This document shows, piece by piece, positions 25,381 through 34,168 of a DNA stretch of 56,833 nucleotides (within the stretch, counting starts at the first letter, position 1; the number at the start of each line of letters is the position of its first letter). The DNA comes from Corynebacterium sp. UBA2622 (GTDB lineage Bacteria; Actinomycetota; Actinomycetes; Mycobacteriales; Mycobacteriaceae): NCBI RefSeq assembly GCF_002339505.1, contig NZ_DDJO01000008.1, positions 1 to 56,833 on the forward strand, written 5' to 3'. The translations under genes were made by a program, and so were the position numbers. Under the pieces are notes generated by a model. That model was not told the DNA's origin, ran no database searches, and was given only the letters and a program-made list of their open reading frames with translations.

Positions 25381-27018
25381 TTACTTCATGCTCCTGTACC
25401 AGGTGATCAGCGCGTCGGTGGAGGTGTCACCGGTGTCGGGGGTCTCGGCGCCGGAGACCGCGGCCGCGAGCTGGTTCGCCTGCTGCTTGCCCAGCTCCAC
25501 GCCCCACTGATCGAAGGCGTTGATGTCCCAGATGACGGATTCGGTGAACACGATGTGCTCGTAGAGCGCGATGAGCGCGCCCAGGGTGTGCGGGGAGAGC
25601 TCTTTCGCGAGGATGGTGGTGGTCGGCCGGTTGCCCGGCATCACCTTGTGCGGGGCGAGCTGCGGGTCGACGCCCTCGCCCTTGATCTCCTCGACATCCT
25701 TGCCGAAGGCGAGGACCTTCGTCTGCGCGAAGAGGTTGCCCATCAGAAGGTCGTGCATCGAACCGGTGCCGTCGGCGGTGGGCAGGTCCTCGCGCGGCTC
25801 GGCGAAGCCGATGAAGTCCGCCGGCACCATCGTCGTGCCCTGGTGAAGCAGCTGGTAGAAGGCGTGCTGGCCGTTGGTTCCCGGCTCTCCCCAGAAGATC
25901 TCACCGGTGTCGTAGAAGACCCGGGTGCCGTCGCGGGTCACCGACTTGCCGTTCGACTCCATGGTGAGCTGCTGGAGGTAGGCGGGGAAGCGGGAGAGGT
26001 CCTCGGAGTAGGGAAGCACGGCGTGCGTCTGCGCACCGTGGAAGTTGCGGTACCAGATGTTGAGCAGGCCCATGAGGGCCGGGACGTTGGAACGCAGGTC
26101 GGCGGTGCGGAAGTGCTCGTCGACGGCGTGGAAACCCTCGAGGAAGCGCATGAAGTCCATCGGACCGATGACCGCCATAAGGGACAGCCCGATGGCCGAG
26201 TCGACGGAGTAGCGCCCTCCGACCCAGTCCCAGAAGGGGAACATGTTCGAGGTGTCGATGCCGAACTCCGCGACCTTCTCCGCGTTGGTGGAGACAGCCA
26301 CGAAGTGCTTTGCGACGGCCCCCTCGTCGCCCCCGAACTTCTCCAGCAGCCACCGTTTCGCCGCGTGCGCGTTGGCCAGCGTCTCCTGGGTGGTGAAGGT
26401 CTTGGAGGCGACGATGAAGAGGGTCTCCTCCGCGTTGGCCCGGTCGAGGACGCTGACCATGTCCGCCGGATCGACGTTGGAGACGAACTCGGCGGTGATC
26501 CCGGCCGTGGCGTAGGAACGCAGCGCCTTCGTGGCCATGGCGGGGCCGAGGTCGGAGCCGCCGATGCCGATGTTGACCACCTTCTTGATCGTGTGGCCGG
26601 TGTGGCCGCGCCACTCGCCGGAGCGCAGGGCGGCGGCGAAATCACGCATCCGCCCCAGCACCTCGTGGACGTCCGCGGCGACATCCTGGCCGTCGACGCT
26701 TAGGTTCTCCTCGGCCGGCATGCGCAGAGCGGTGTGGAGGACGGAACGGTCCTCGGTGGTGTTGATGCGCGCCCCCGAGAACATCTCCCCGATGCGATCG
26801 GCGAGGCCGGCCTGCTCGGCCAGGGCCACGAGGGCGCCGAGCACCTCGTCGTCGACGAGGTTCTTGGACAGGTCGACGTGCAAACCGGCGGCATCGAAGG
26901 TCAGCTTCTCCGCGCGGGCGGGGTCCGAGGCAAAAAGGTTGCGCAGCGTCATCCCGCCCTTCTGCGCGTGCAGGTTGGTCAGGTCTGCCCAGGCGGGGGT
27001 GGACGTGATGGTGGTCAT
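25381..27018 (-). CDS. pgi: Glucose-6-phosphate isomerase
   Basis: 545 residues, interconverting glucose 6-phosphate and fructose 6-phosphate. Family signatures are VVNIGIGGSDLGPAMA, SKTFTTQETLANA, WDWVGGRYSVDSAIGLS and QWGVELGKQ with the catalytic Lys. ATG 27018 has AGGAGGA 3 nt upstream. The GCS2-type gene begins directly after the stop. Confidence 0.96.
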   Translation of the reverse strand: MTTITSTPAWADLTNLHAQKGGMTLRNLFASDPARAEKLTFDAAGLHVDLSKNLVDDEVLGALVALAEQAGLADRIGEMFSGARINTTEDRSVLHTALRMPAEENLSVDGQDVAADVHEVLGRMRDFAAALRSGEWRGHTGHTIKKVVNIGIGGSDLGPAMATKALRSYATAGITAEFVSNVDPADMVSVLDRANAEETLFIVASKTFTTQETLANAHAAKRWLLEKFGGDEGAVAKHFVAVSTNAEKVAEFGIDTSNMFPFWDWVGGRYSVDSAIGLSLMAVIGPMDFMRFLEGFHAVDEHFRTADLRSNVPALMGLLNIWYRNFHGAQTHAVLPYSEDLSRFPAYLQQLTMESNGKSVTRDGTRVFYDTGEIFWGEPGTNGQHAFYQLLHQGTTMVPADFIGFAEPREDLPTADGTGSMHDLLMGNLFAQTKVLAFGKDVEEIKGEGVDPQLAPHKVMPGNRPTTTILAKELSPHTLGALIALYEHIVFTESVIWDINAFDQWGVELGKQQANQLAAAVSGAETPDTGDTSTDALITWYRSMK

Positions 27019-27109
27019 TGATCCTCCTAGACGGGAAGGGTGTCAGATACCTTCCACGCTAGTGCAAAGCTGGGCCCCGCACGCCCGCGCGGATGTATAG
27101 GGTGAAGGA

Positions 27110-27433
27110 ATGAGCATCGTGAAGATCAACGCCATTTCCGTGCCCGAGGGTGGTGGGGAGGAGCTCGAGCGCCGCTTCTCCGCCCGCAAGCACGCCATCG
27201 ACTCCCAGGCGGGGTTCGAGGGTTTCCAGCTGCTGCGCCCGACAAAGGGGGAGGACCGCTACTTCGTGGTCACCCGCTGGGCCGACGAGGACTCATACCG
27301 GGCCTGGTGGGCTGGCGAGGGGCGCGCCGCCCACGTGCACGGGGGCAGTGCGGGTGCGCCGCAGCGCCCGCCGGTCTCGCAGAAGGCCGAGCTGCTCGAG
27401 TTCGATGTCGTGCTCGACTCGCTCGAGAAGTAG
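27110..27433 (+). CDS. mhuD: MhuD-type heme-degrading monooxygenase
   Basis: 107-residue ABM-fold protein. From memory it is clearly similar to M. tuberculosis MhuD (Rv3592), which opens heme to mycobilin and releases iron. The key MhuD residues appear at the same numbers: Asn7 (VKINAI), Trp66 (YRAWW) and the heme-ligating His75 (RAAHVHG); the central FQLLRPTKGEDRYFVVTRW is almost identical. A short Gly/Pro/Gln-rich insertion follows the heme loop. Start ATG 27110 has TAGGGT at 27098-27103 six nt upstream and a GAAGGA that is too close to be a good ribosome-binding site. Confidence 0.85.
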   Translation: MSIVKINAISVPEGGGEELERRFSARKHAIDSQAGFEGFQLLRPTKGEDRYFVVTRWADEDSYRAWWAGEGRAAHVHGGSAGAPQRPPVSQKAELLEFDVVLDSLEK

Positions 27434-27462
27434 CCCGCTCCAGCAGGCCCCGGGAGCAGGTC

Positions 27463-27756
27463 TCAGCCGAGCTTGCCGCGCCCCAGGCGGAGGAGGATCG
27501 TGGCCAGGGCCGGGCCCTCCTCGCCGAGCTCGTCGCGGAACTGGTTGATGATGGCCACCTCCCGCGTGTGCACCAGCTTCGTGCCGCCGGAACCGACGCG
27601 CGTCTTCCCGATCGCCTGCGAGACCTCGGAGCGGCGCTTGACCGCCTCCAGGATGACCCTGTCGAGGCGGTCGATTTCCTTGCGGTACTGCTGAATCTCC
27701 GCGTCCGACAGGGGATCGTCGGTGCCGCTGGGCATGCGGATCTCGAATTCGCTCAT
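27463..27756 (-). CDS. csm: Chorismate mutase (AroQ type)
   Basis: 97-residue all-helical enzyme converting chorismate to prephenate for Phe/Tyr synthesis. The core YRKEIDRLDRVILEAVKRRSE, IGKTR and VHTREVAIINQFRDEL match the short actinobacterial intracellular enzyme that is activated by DAHP synthase. ATG 27756 is 8 nt from CATAAT (27770-27765), leaderless. It is divergent from pcrA and ends 29 nt from mhuD. Confidence 0.9.
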   Translation of the reverse strand: MSEFEIRMPSGTDDPLSDAEIQQYRKEIDRLDRVILEAVKRRSEVSQAIGKTRVGSGGTKLVHTREVAIINQFRDELGEEGPALATILLRLGRGKLG

Positions 27757-27814
27757 GACGGCCGATTATGCCACCAGGGGCGTGTCCGGACGGGATTGTA
27801 GGGTGGTAGCCATC

Positions 27815-30130
27815 ATGAATTCAGATCTCGTTTTGGGCCTTAACCCGCAGCAAGAGGCAGCCGTGAAGCATACCGGCGGCCCACTGCTCATCGTCGCCGG
27901 AGCGGGATCCGGCAAGACCGCGGTGCTCACCCGGAGGATCGCGTACCTCATGCAGAACCGCGGCGTCGCACCCTGGCAGATACTGGCGATCACCTTCACC
28001 AACAAGGCGGCCGCGGAGATGCGCGAGCGCGTCTCCCGCCTCGTCGGCCCGGAGGCCGAGCGCATGTGGGTGGCCACCTTCCACTCCGTGTGCGTACGCA
28101 TCCTGCGCCAGCAGGCCCAGCTCGTGCCCGGGCTGAACACCAACTTCACCATCTACGACAGCGACGATTCGCGCCGCCTGCTCGGCATGATCGCGAAGGA
28201 CCTCAACCTCGACCTGAAGAAGTTCTCGGCCCGCACCCTCGCCAACGCCATCTCCAACCTGAAGAACGAGCTCGTCGGCCCCGAGCGCGCGCTTGACGAC
28301 GCCACACGAACCCGCAATCCCTTCGAGACAACCGTGGCCCAGGTTTACGCCGAGTACCAGCGGCGCCTGCGGCAGTCGAACTCCCTCGATTTCGACGACC
28401 TCATCGGAGAGGTCGTACGCATCTTCTCTGAGCACCCGCAGGTCACCGACTACTACCGCCGTCGGTTCCGCCACGTCCTCGTGGACGAGTACCAGGACAC
28501 CAACCACGCGCAGTACATGCTCGTGCGCACTCTCGTCGGGGACGGCCCGGACGCGCCCGAGCTGGCCGTGGTGGGCGACTCCGACCAGTCCATCTACGCG
28601 TTCCGGGGGGCGACGATCCGCAACATCGAGGAGTTCGAGCGGGACTACCCCGATGCCACAACGATCATGCTGGAGCAGAACTACCGCTCCACGCAGACGA
28701 TCCTCAGCGCGGCCAACGCGGTCATCGCCCAGAACGAGGGCCGACGGCCGAAGAACCTCTGGACGGACCAGGGGGAGGGCGACAAGATCATCGGCTACGT
28801 CGCCGACAACGAGCACGACGAGGCCCGCTTCATCGCTTCCGAGATCGACGAGCTGGCCGACAACGGCGTCGCCTACTCGGACATTGCCGTGATGTACCGC
28901 ACCAACAACGCGTCGCGCGCCCTGGAGGACATCTTCATCCGCTCGGGCATCCCGTACAAGGTGGTCGGCGGCACGCGCTTCTACGAGCGGCGCGAGATCC
29001 GCGACGTGGTGGCCTACCTGAAGGTGCTGGGGAACCCCGATGACACGGTCTCTCTTCGGCGCATCATCAACGTGCCCAAGCGAGCCATCGGAGACAAGGC
29101 GCAGGCCGTCATCGCCCTCCACGCGGACAACCTCGACGAGAGCTTCGGCGCGGCGCTCGGGGCGGCCGCCCGCGGCGAGGTCGGGATGCTCAACACCCGG
29201 GCCAAAAACGCCGTCGCGGGGTTCGTCTCCATGATGGACACGCTGCGCGGTGAGCAGGCGGAGATGCGCAACGAAGTCACCGGGATGCCGGATCTGGGTC
29301 AGCTGGTCACCCGCATCCTCGAGGTGACCGGCTACCGGGCGGAGCTGGAGGCGTCCAACGATCCGCAGGACGGAGCCCGGTTGGACAACCTCAACGAGCT
29401 GGTCTCCGTGGCCCGCGAGTTCTCCTCCGAGGCGGCACTGCAGATGGCGTACATGAGCCAGGAGGAGATCGACGACTTCCTCTCTGAGGGTGAGCCCATG
29501 CCGGGGAGCCTCGAGGCGTTCCTGGAGAAGGTCTCCCTGGTCGCCGACGCCGACCAGATTCCCGACAACGAGCAGGGTGTGGTGACGCTGATGACCCTCC
29601 ACACGGCGAAGGGGCTGGAGTTCCCCTACGTGTTCGTCACCGGCTGGGAGGACGGTCAATTCCCCCACCTGCGCGCCCTGGGTGACCCGGAGGAGCTGGC
29701 GGAGGAGCGGCGCCTCGCGTACGTGGGCATCACCCGCGCGAAACGCAAGCTCTACCTCACCCGGGCCATGCTCCGCTCCTCATGGGGCAACCCGGTGACT
29801 AACCCGGCGAGCCGGTTCCTCACGGAGGTCCCGGACGAGCTCGTCGACTGGCGCCGCCTCGAACCGGAGCGGGGGTTCACCTCCTCGGCGTGGGGGGCAC
29901 CCGCTCCGGTGCGGTCGCCGCGCCCGCGCAAGGCGGCCGGCAGCGGGGCGAAGGTGAACAAGAACCTGAAGCTTGCAGCGGGGGACAGGGTGAACCACGC
30001 GAAATACGGCCTCGGCACCGTCCAGTCCGTGGAGGGATCAGGGGTGCGCGAGACCGTGACGATCGATTTCGGTTCGTCGGGAACGGTCCGCCTCATGCTC
30101 ATCGGCGGCGTGCCGATGGAAAAGCTCTAG
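27815..30130 (+). CDS. pcrA: ATP-dependent DNA helicase PcrA/UvrD
   Basis: 771-residue superfamily 1A 3'-5' helicase in nucleotide excision repair and transcription-coupled clearance. Motifs in order are LNPQQEAAVKHTGGPLLIVA with GAGSGKT, VDEYQDTNHAQY, GDSDQSIYAFRGA, MLEQNYRST, VVTLMTLHTAKGLEF and ERRLAYVGITRAKRKLYL. The C-terminal 55 residues (DRVNHAKYGLGTVQSVEG onward) form the Tudor-like fold that contacts RNA polymerase. ATG 27815 is chosen; the TAGGGT at 27799-27804 gives a leader of only a few bases. The frame open to 27722 lies within csm. Confidence 0.95.
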   Translation: MNSDLVLGLNPQQEAAVKHTGGPLLIVAGAGSGKTAVLTRRIAYLMQNRGVAPWQILAITFTNKAAAEMRERVSRLVGPEAERMWVATFHSVCVRILRQQAQLVPGLNTNFTIYDSDDSRRLLGMIAKDLNLDLKKFSARTLANAISNLKNELVGPERALDDATRTRNPFETTVAQVYAEYQRRLRQSNSLDFDDLIGEVVRIFSEHPQVTDYYRRRFRHVLVDEYQDTNHAQYMLVRTLVGDGPDAPELAVVGDSDQSIYAFRGATIRNIEEFERDYPDATTIMLEQNYRSTQTILSAANAVIAQNEGRRPKNLWTDQGEGDKIIGYVADNEHDEARFIASEIDELADNGVAYSDIAVMYRTNNASRALEDIFIRSGIPYKVVGGTRFYERREIRDVVAYLKVLGNPDDTVSLRRIINVPKRAIGDKAQAVIALHADNLDESFGAALGAAARGEVGMLNTRAKNAVAGFVSMMDTLRGEQAEMRNEVTGMPDLGQLVTRILEVTGYRAELEASNDPQDGARLDNLNELVSVAREFSSEAALQMAYMSQEEIDDFLSEGEPMPGSLEAFLEKVSLVADADQIPDNEQGVVTLMTLHTAKGLEFPYVFVTGWEDGQFPHLRALGDPEELAEERRLAYVGITRAKRKLYLTRAMLRSSWGNPVTNPASRFLTEVPDELVDWRRLEPERGFTSSAWGAPAPVRSPRPRKAAGSGAKVNKNLKLAAGDRVNHAKYGLGTVQSVEGSGVRETVTIDFGSSGTVRLMLIGGVPMEKL

Positions 30131-30155
30131 GAACCGCCCCTGCGGCGCCGCGGGC

Positions 30156-30839
30156 TTAGAGAACGAGGCCCTGCTGGCGCAACCAGGACTGCGGGTCCGC
30201 GTGGTTGACGCCGTCCGGCTTGATCTCGAAGTGCAGGTGCGGCCCGGTGGACTGCCCTTCGCTGCCGATGGAGGCGATCTGCTGCCCGGCCGTGACGCGC
30301 TGCCCCACGGCGACGTCGTAGTGGCGCATGTGGCCGTAGACGGACACCTCGCCGCCGTCGTGCTTGATCACGACCCAGTTGCCGAAGCCCTGCGCGGGGC
30401 CAGCGTTGATCACGGTGCCGTCCATCACCGCGTAAATCGGTGTCCCGGCGTCGTTGGCGATGTCGATGCCCTCATGGACGCGGCCCCAGCGCTCCCCGAA
30501 GCTGGAGCTGACGTGGCCCGCCGCCGGCATGACCACCGTGCGGCCGTCGCTCGTGCGACCCTTCTGCATGGTGACGATTGTGCCCGGCTCGGCGGTCGGG
30601 GGGACCCCCAGCTCCTTTTCCAGGCTGCGGGGGTCGTAGACGACCTTGTAATCGCCGGCGTTGACGGTGAGCCCCGTGGTGGTGATCTGCGCCGCGGCCT
30701 TGGTCAGGGCCGCGACAATGTCCTGCTCGCTGGTGACGGGTGCGCCGCCGACGTTGACGGTCAGCGCGGAAGCGGGGACTGCGGCGGCGGCGAGGGTGAC
30801 GGCCGCGGCCACCGCGGCGGTAAGCAGGGGGTGTTTCAT
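30156..30839 (-). CDS. Secreted M23 family metallopeptidase, copy 1
   Basis: 227 residues: signal peptide (MKHPLLTAAVAAAVTLAAAA, likely cut after PASA), about 80 residues of unassigned sequence, then an M23/LytM domain. Zinc and catalytic residues are His and Asp in RVHEGIDIAN, and the HLHFE motif in STGPHLHFEIKPDG; YGHM is also kept, so it should be an active peptidoglycan endopeptidase. The same domain is encoded again just upstream on the same strand (31123-31866), separated by 283 bp with its own putative promoter. Confidence 0.9.
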   Translation of the reverse strand: MKHPLLTAAVAAAVTLAAAAVPASALTVNVGGAPVTSEQDIVAALTKAAAQITTTGLTVNAGDYKVVYDPRSLEKELGVPPTAEPGTIVTMQKGRTSDGRTVVMPAAGHVSSSFGERWGRVHEGIDIANDAGTPIYAVMDGTVINAGPAQGFGNWVVIKHDGGEVSVYGHMRHYDVAVGQRVTAGQQIASIGSEGQSTGPHLHFEIKPDGVNHADPQSWLRQQGLVL

Positions 30840-31072
30840 GTGCTGGAGATACCTCTTCGTGTCGCGGACTGGGCGGGGCCCGGAGGGGGCCGTCTACTGG
30901 GAAAGAATCTATCGGGCCCGGGGTGGGCGGGCAACGCCGTGACGTGCCGTTTTCCCCTTCGCCCACCGCGAAAATCCGCGAAAGGGCAGCTCACCGCAAT
31001 TGTTTCGCAAGTGAAAAAAGATAAAATTGTTACGGATGTGACGGGGGTACGGGCCACCCCCGGGAACGGCGA

Positions 31073-31099
31073 AGCCCCGCCGAAGGACTCGGCGGGGCT
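31073..31099 (-). terminator. GC-rich stem-loop downstream of M23 copy 2
   Basis: AGCCCCGCCG (31073-31082) and CGGCGGGGCT (31090-31099) form a 10-bp perfect stem with a 7-nt loop, 24 nt after the stop of the upstream M23 gene. No clear T-run follows, so termination may be weak or Rho-assisted. Confidence 0.55.
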
Positions 31100-31122
31100 G
31101 TCGTGCGAAGAGGGGTGCGCTG

Positions 31123-31866
31123 CTAAAGCGTGATGCCGTGGGCTGCGAGCCACGGGATCGGATCGACCGGCGTGGTGCCGTCCGGGTGGATCTCGAAGTG
31201 CAGGTGCGGCCCGGTGGAGAAGCCCTCGCTGCCGATTCCGGCGATCTCCTGGCCGGCGGTGACCTGCTGGCCAACGGTCACGGCGATGGTGGACATGTGG
31301 CCGTAGACGGAGACGGAACCGTCCTCGTGGCGGATGCGCACCCACTTGCCGTAACCCTGGGCGGGGCCGGCGTCGATGACGGTGCCACCCTCGACGGCAC
31401 GGATCGGGGTGCCGATGGCGTTGGCGATGTCCACGCCGTTGTGCATGGCGCCCCAGCGGCCGCCGAAGCCGGAGGTGAAGACGCCGTCCGCGGGCTTGAC
31501 GCTCAGCGGCGCGCGGGCGGCCTCGTCGAGCTTGGCCACGACGTCCGAGTGCTGCACCGCCTTGTTCAGCTGGTCGGTGAGGTTATCCACGGGCTTGTAC
31601 TCGGAGATGGTGAGGATCTGCGGCGCGGCCTCCATCGGAGCGGCGGTGCCGTTGGGGGAGTCGACGACGTCGGAGTCGGCGGCGAGACGGTAGTCCGCGC
31701 CCGGCTCGACGGTCTTGTCGCCGCTCAGAACGGCAGCGGCGGCACCGGACACGCCGGCGGTGGAGACCGCACCGGTGGCAACCGCGACGAGGGCGATACG
31801 GCCCTTCTTCGGGGACTGCTTGCGGTGCTTTCCGCCCTTGCGTGCCTGGGAAGTCGAAATGATCAT
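31123..31866 (-). CDS. Membrane-anchored or secreted M23 family metallopeptidase, copy 2
   Basis: 247 residues. The N-terminus has 25 basic residues and then a hydrophobic helix (IALVAVATGAVSTAGVSGAA), fitting an uncleaved anchor or a long signal. The M23 domain keeps His/Asp in MHNGVDIAN, YGHM and PHLHFEIHPDG. The domain is closely similar to copy 1, but the N-terminal half differs, so the pair looks like an old duplication with changed targeting. ATG 31866. Several GTTAC/GTAAC motifs lie directly upstream. Confidence 0.9.
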   Translation of the reverse strand: MIISTSQARKGGKHRKQSPKKGRIALVAVATGAVSTAGVSGAAAAVLSGDKTVEPGADYRLAADSDVVDSPNGTAAPMEAAPQILTISEYKPVDNLTDQLNKAVQHSDVVAKLDEAARAPLSVKPADGVFTSGFGGRWGAMHNGVDIANAIGTPIRAVEGGTVIDAGPAQGYGKWVRIRHEDGSVSVYGHMSTIAVTVGQQVTAGQEIAGIGSEGFSTGPHLHFEIHPDGTTPVDPIPWLAAHGITL

Positions 31867-31893
31867 CTACGCCTCTTCGGATCGGGGGGAGCG

Positions 31894-31950
31894 GGTTACA
31901 ACTCTTCGCGGATTGTAACCTTCCTGTTATCTACGAAGGGTTACTGTAAC
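31894..31950. promoter_or_regulatory. GTTAC/GTAAC motif cluster upstream of M23 copy 2
   Basis: GGTTACAA (31894-31901) and TTGTAACC (31913-31920) are a perfect 8-bp inverted repeat with an 11-bp spacer. A second palindrome, GTTAC-T-GTAAC, lies at 31940-31950, and another GTTAC is at 32014-32018. The M23 gene starts 28 bp away. MtrA, the envelope response regulator, controls M23-type genes in C. glutamicum and is reported to bind GTAAC-like repeats, so this is a candidate MtrA region (inference). Confidence 0.5.
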
Positions 31951-32092
31951 GAATCGGTTTCACCTAGGCAAGCCGTATCGCGAAGTTAAATAGTCGTTCT
32001 TCCAGTGAAAAGCGTTACACGCCCCGCCGCCGCCGAACCCCCGGAGTGTCTTTCGTCGGCGGGGTGCGGGGTGGGTGGCAGAGTTGGGGGCG

Positions 32093-33562
32093 ATGAGCAA
32101 CAAGTCCAGCCCGCGATCCGCCCGTACAAAGACGCGTCCCGTCCGGGGCCGAGTGGCCGCTTCCGAGCAGAGGAAAAAGACGCCGCCCGCCCCCGAGACC
32201 TGGGGTGACCGCCTGCGCCACTACCTGCCGTTCGTGGCGGTGCCGCAGCTCGTGGTCGTGCTCGCGATCATCGTTGTGTGCCTGACATCGGTGCTCGTCA
32301 CCGGCGCGCGCCTTTCGTACCTGCCCGGTGCGATCGGGGCGACCTGGCTTGCGGTTCACGGCGCGGCGCTGCGCTACGACGGTGTGACCCTTGGTGCGAT
32401 GCCGATCCTGCCCGTCGTCGGGGTTGTGGCGCTCACGGCATCGCGCGTGCGCGCGGCGGTGCGCAGGCGTGTCAGTGTCGCGGACCTCGTTGCACTGACG
32501 GTTCTCATCGTCGCGGCCACGCTCACGCTGGCTGCGGTGTCCCTGTTCATGGTCGGCGACGCCTCGCGCGTGTATCGCATTGACCTGCCCCCCGTGCTGC
32601 CCGCGCTGCTCTACCCGGTCGTGGTCCAGCTCGCCGGCCTCGCCGTCGGGATGGGCCCGGTCCTCTGGCGCGCCCTCGCGCGCCGGTACGGCGCGCCGGC
32701 CGAGCTGGTGGACTCCGCCCTCCTGGCGTGGCGCCTCGTGGGGCGCCTTCTCGCCGCCGCGGCGGTTGTTTACCTCGTCCTCCTGGCCTTCGGCCACGCC
32801 CGCATCGGCGAGCTGCTCGGCTCGTATCCCGTGCTGACGGGGAGCGGGGGCACGGTGCTGGGACTGCTCAGCCTGGCGTACCTGCCGAACGCGGTCGTCG
32901 CCACCCTCGGGGTGCTCCTCGGTGGCAGCTTCGGCTACGCGGACGGGTCCGCCTCGCTGTTCGCCGTCGACAACGTCCCGTTCCCGCCCCTGCCCCTCTT
33001 CGGCGCGGTCCCGGGCGCCGCCGCGGCGTGGGCGCCCGCGCTCATGCTCGTGCCCGCGGCCGTCGTCCTCCACACGCTCGTGCGCACCCGCATCTCGCTT
33101 TTCGACGCCCTCACATCCGCGGCCTGGTCCGCCCTCTTCGCCTTCCTGCTCGCCCTGTTCGCCGGGGGGACCGCCGGCGCCTACGGCTACGTCGGTGTCA
33201 ACCCGTTCGCGCTGGCGGCGCTGGCCTTCGTCTGGGTGGGGCTGCCGGGGACGCTGACGGTGGCCGTCGCAAAGCTGCGCGCGGGCAGGCGGGAGTCAGC
33301 GCCGGCGGGACCGGAGGAGGAACCCGGGCCCACCCACGTGGCGGCGGACACGGGTACCGACACCGGGGCAGAGGCCCAGGATGAGGTCGAGGCGGAGGTT
33401 GTGGAAGACGAGGACGAGCCGGAAGCAAGCGAGGAGACCGCCGAAACTGGCGGGGACATCCCCGAAACCGGCGAGGAGACCACCGAAGCTCCCGCGACCA
33501 CGGAAGAACCCGGGGCTGAATCCGGCAGCACAAAGTGGGTGCCACCCGAGACCGGGGAGTAA
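32093..33562 (+). CDS. DUF6350 family polytopic membrane protein
   Basis: 489 residues: a basic N-terminal tail of about 45, then around ten hydrophobic helices up to residue 400, and an acidic, Thr/Glu/Pro-rich C-terminal tail of about 90 residues that is probably disordered. It resembles the actinobacterial DUF6350 family usually found just before purN. Function is unknown. ATG 32093 is chosen over 32075 because a CAGAGT hexamer is about 8 nt upstream and the N-terminus then starts at the polar tail. purN starts 21 nt later from its own promoter. Confidence 0.75.
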   Translation: MSNKSSPRSARTKTRPVRGRVAASEQRKKTPPAPETWGDRLRHYLPFVAVPQLVVVLAIIVVCLTSVLVTGARLSYLPGAIGATWLAVHGAALRYDGVTLGAMPILPVVGVVALTASRVRAAVRRRVSVADLVALTVLIVAATLTLAAVSLFMVGDASRVYRIDLPPVLPALLYPVVVQLAGLAVGMGPVLWRALARRYGAPAELVDSALLAWRLVGRLLAAAAVVYLVLLAFGHARIGELLGSYPVLTGSGGTVLGLLSLAYLPNAVVATLGVLLGGSFGYADGSASLFAVDNVPFPPLPLFGAVPGAAAAWAPALMLVPAAVVLHTLVRTRISLFDALTSAAWSALFAFLLALFAGGTAGAYGYVGVNPFALAALAFVWVGLPGTLTVAVAKLRAGRRESAPAGPEEEPGPTHVAADTGTDTGAEAQDEVEAEVVEDEDEPEASEETAETGGDIPETGEETTEAPATTEEPGAESGSTKWVPPETGE

Positions 33563-33583
33563 TCCCAGGCTAGACTCGGTTAG

Positions 33584-34168
33584 GTGACTGACCGCACCAC
33601 CGTATCCGTTGTCGTGCTCGTGTCGGGCTCGGGCACCCTCCTGCAGTCCATCCTGGATAACCAGGGTGAAAAGTACCGGGTCGAGCTCGTCGTCGCCGAC
33701 AAGGAATGCCCCGCCCTCGAACGGGCGGGCAGGGCCGGCGTCCCCGCGCGCACCGTCGCCCTCGAGGGGGACCGCGGGGCCTGGAACGAGCGCCTCCGCG
33801 ATGTTGTCGACGGCGCCGGGCCCGACATCGTCGTCTCGGCCGGGTTCATGCGCATTCTCGGGCGGCAGTTCCTCGACCGCTTCGAGGGTCAGCTGATCAA
33901 CACGCATCCCGCACTGCTGCCGTCCTTCCCGGGCGCGCACGCCGTGCGGGATGCGTTGGCTTACGGGGTCAAAGTCACCGGCACCACCGTCCACTACATC
34001 GACGAGGGTGTGGACACGGGCGGGATCATCGCCCAGAAGGCCGTGGAGGTGCTCGACGGGGAAACCGAGGAGCACCTCCACGAACGCATCAAACAGGAAG
34101 AGCGGGCGCTCATCGTCGATGTGCTGCGCCGCGCGACCATCACCGACGGAAAGGTCACGTTCCCATGA
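33584..34168 (+). CDS. purN: Phosphoribosylglycinamide formyltransferase
   Basis: 194-residue enzyme formylating GAR with 10-formyl-THF in purine synthesis. VLVSGSGTLLQSILD binds the phosphate, and NTHPALLPSFPGAHAVRDAL holds the catalytic Asn/His, with the catalytic Asp in YIDEGVDTGGIIAQ. GTG 33584 lies 7 nt after TAGACT (33571-33576), a clear leaderless start. Its stop overlaps the purH ATG (ATGA), so the two are translationally coupled. Confidence 0.95.
   Translation: MTDRTTVSVVVLVSGSGTLLQSILDNQGEKYRVELVVADKECPALERAGRAGVPARTVALEGDRGAWNERLRDVVDGAGPDIVVSAGFMRILGRQFLDRFEGQLINTHPALLPSFPGAHAVRDALAYGVKVTGTTVHYIDEGVDTGGIIAQKAVEVLDGETEEHLHERIKQEERALIVDVLRRATITDGKVTFP

Noticed and set aside
30840..31122. 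Cyclic di-AMP (ydaO) riboswitch upstream of M23 peptidases
   Set aside because: Such leaders often precede wall hydrolases in actinobacteria, but I could not find the conserved pairing and GA-rich motifs on the minus strand here or at 31867-32092.
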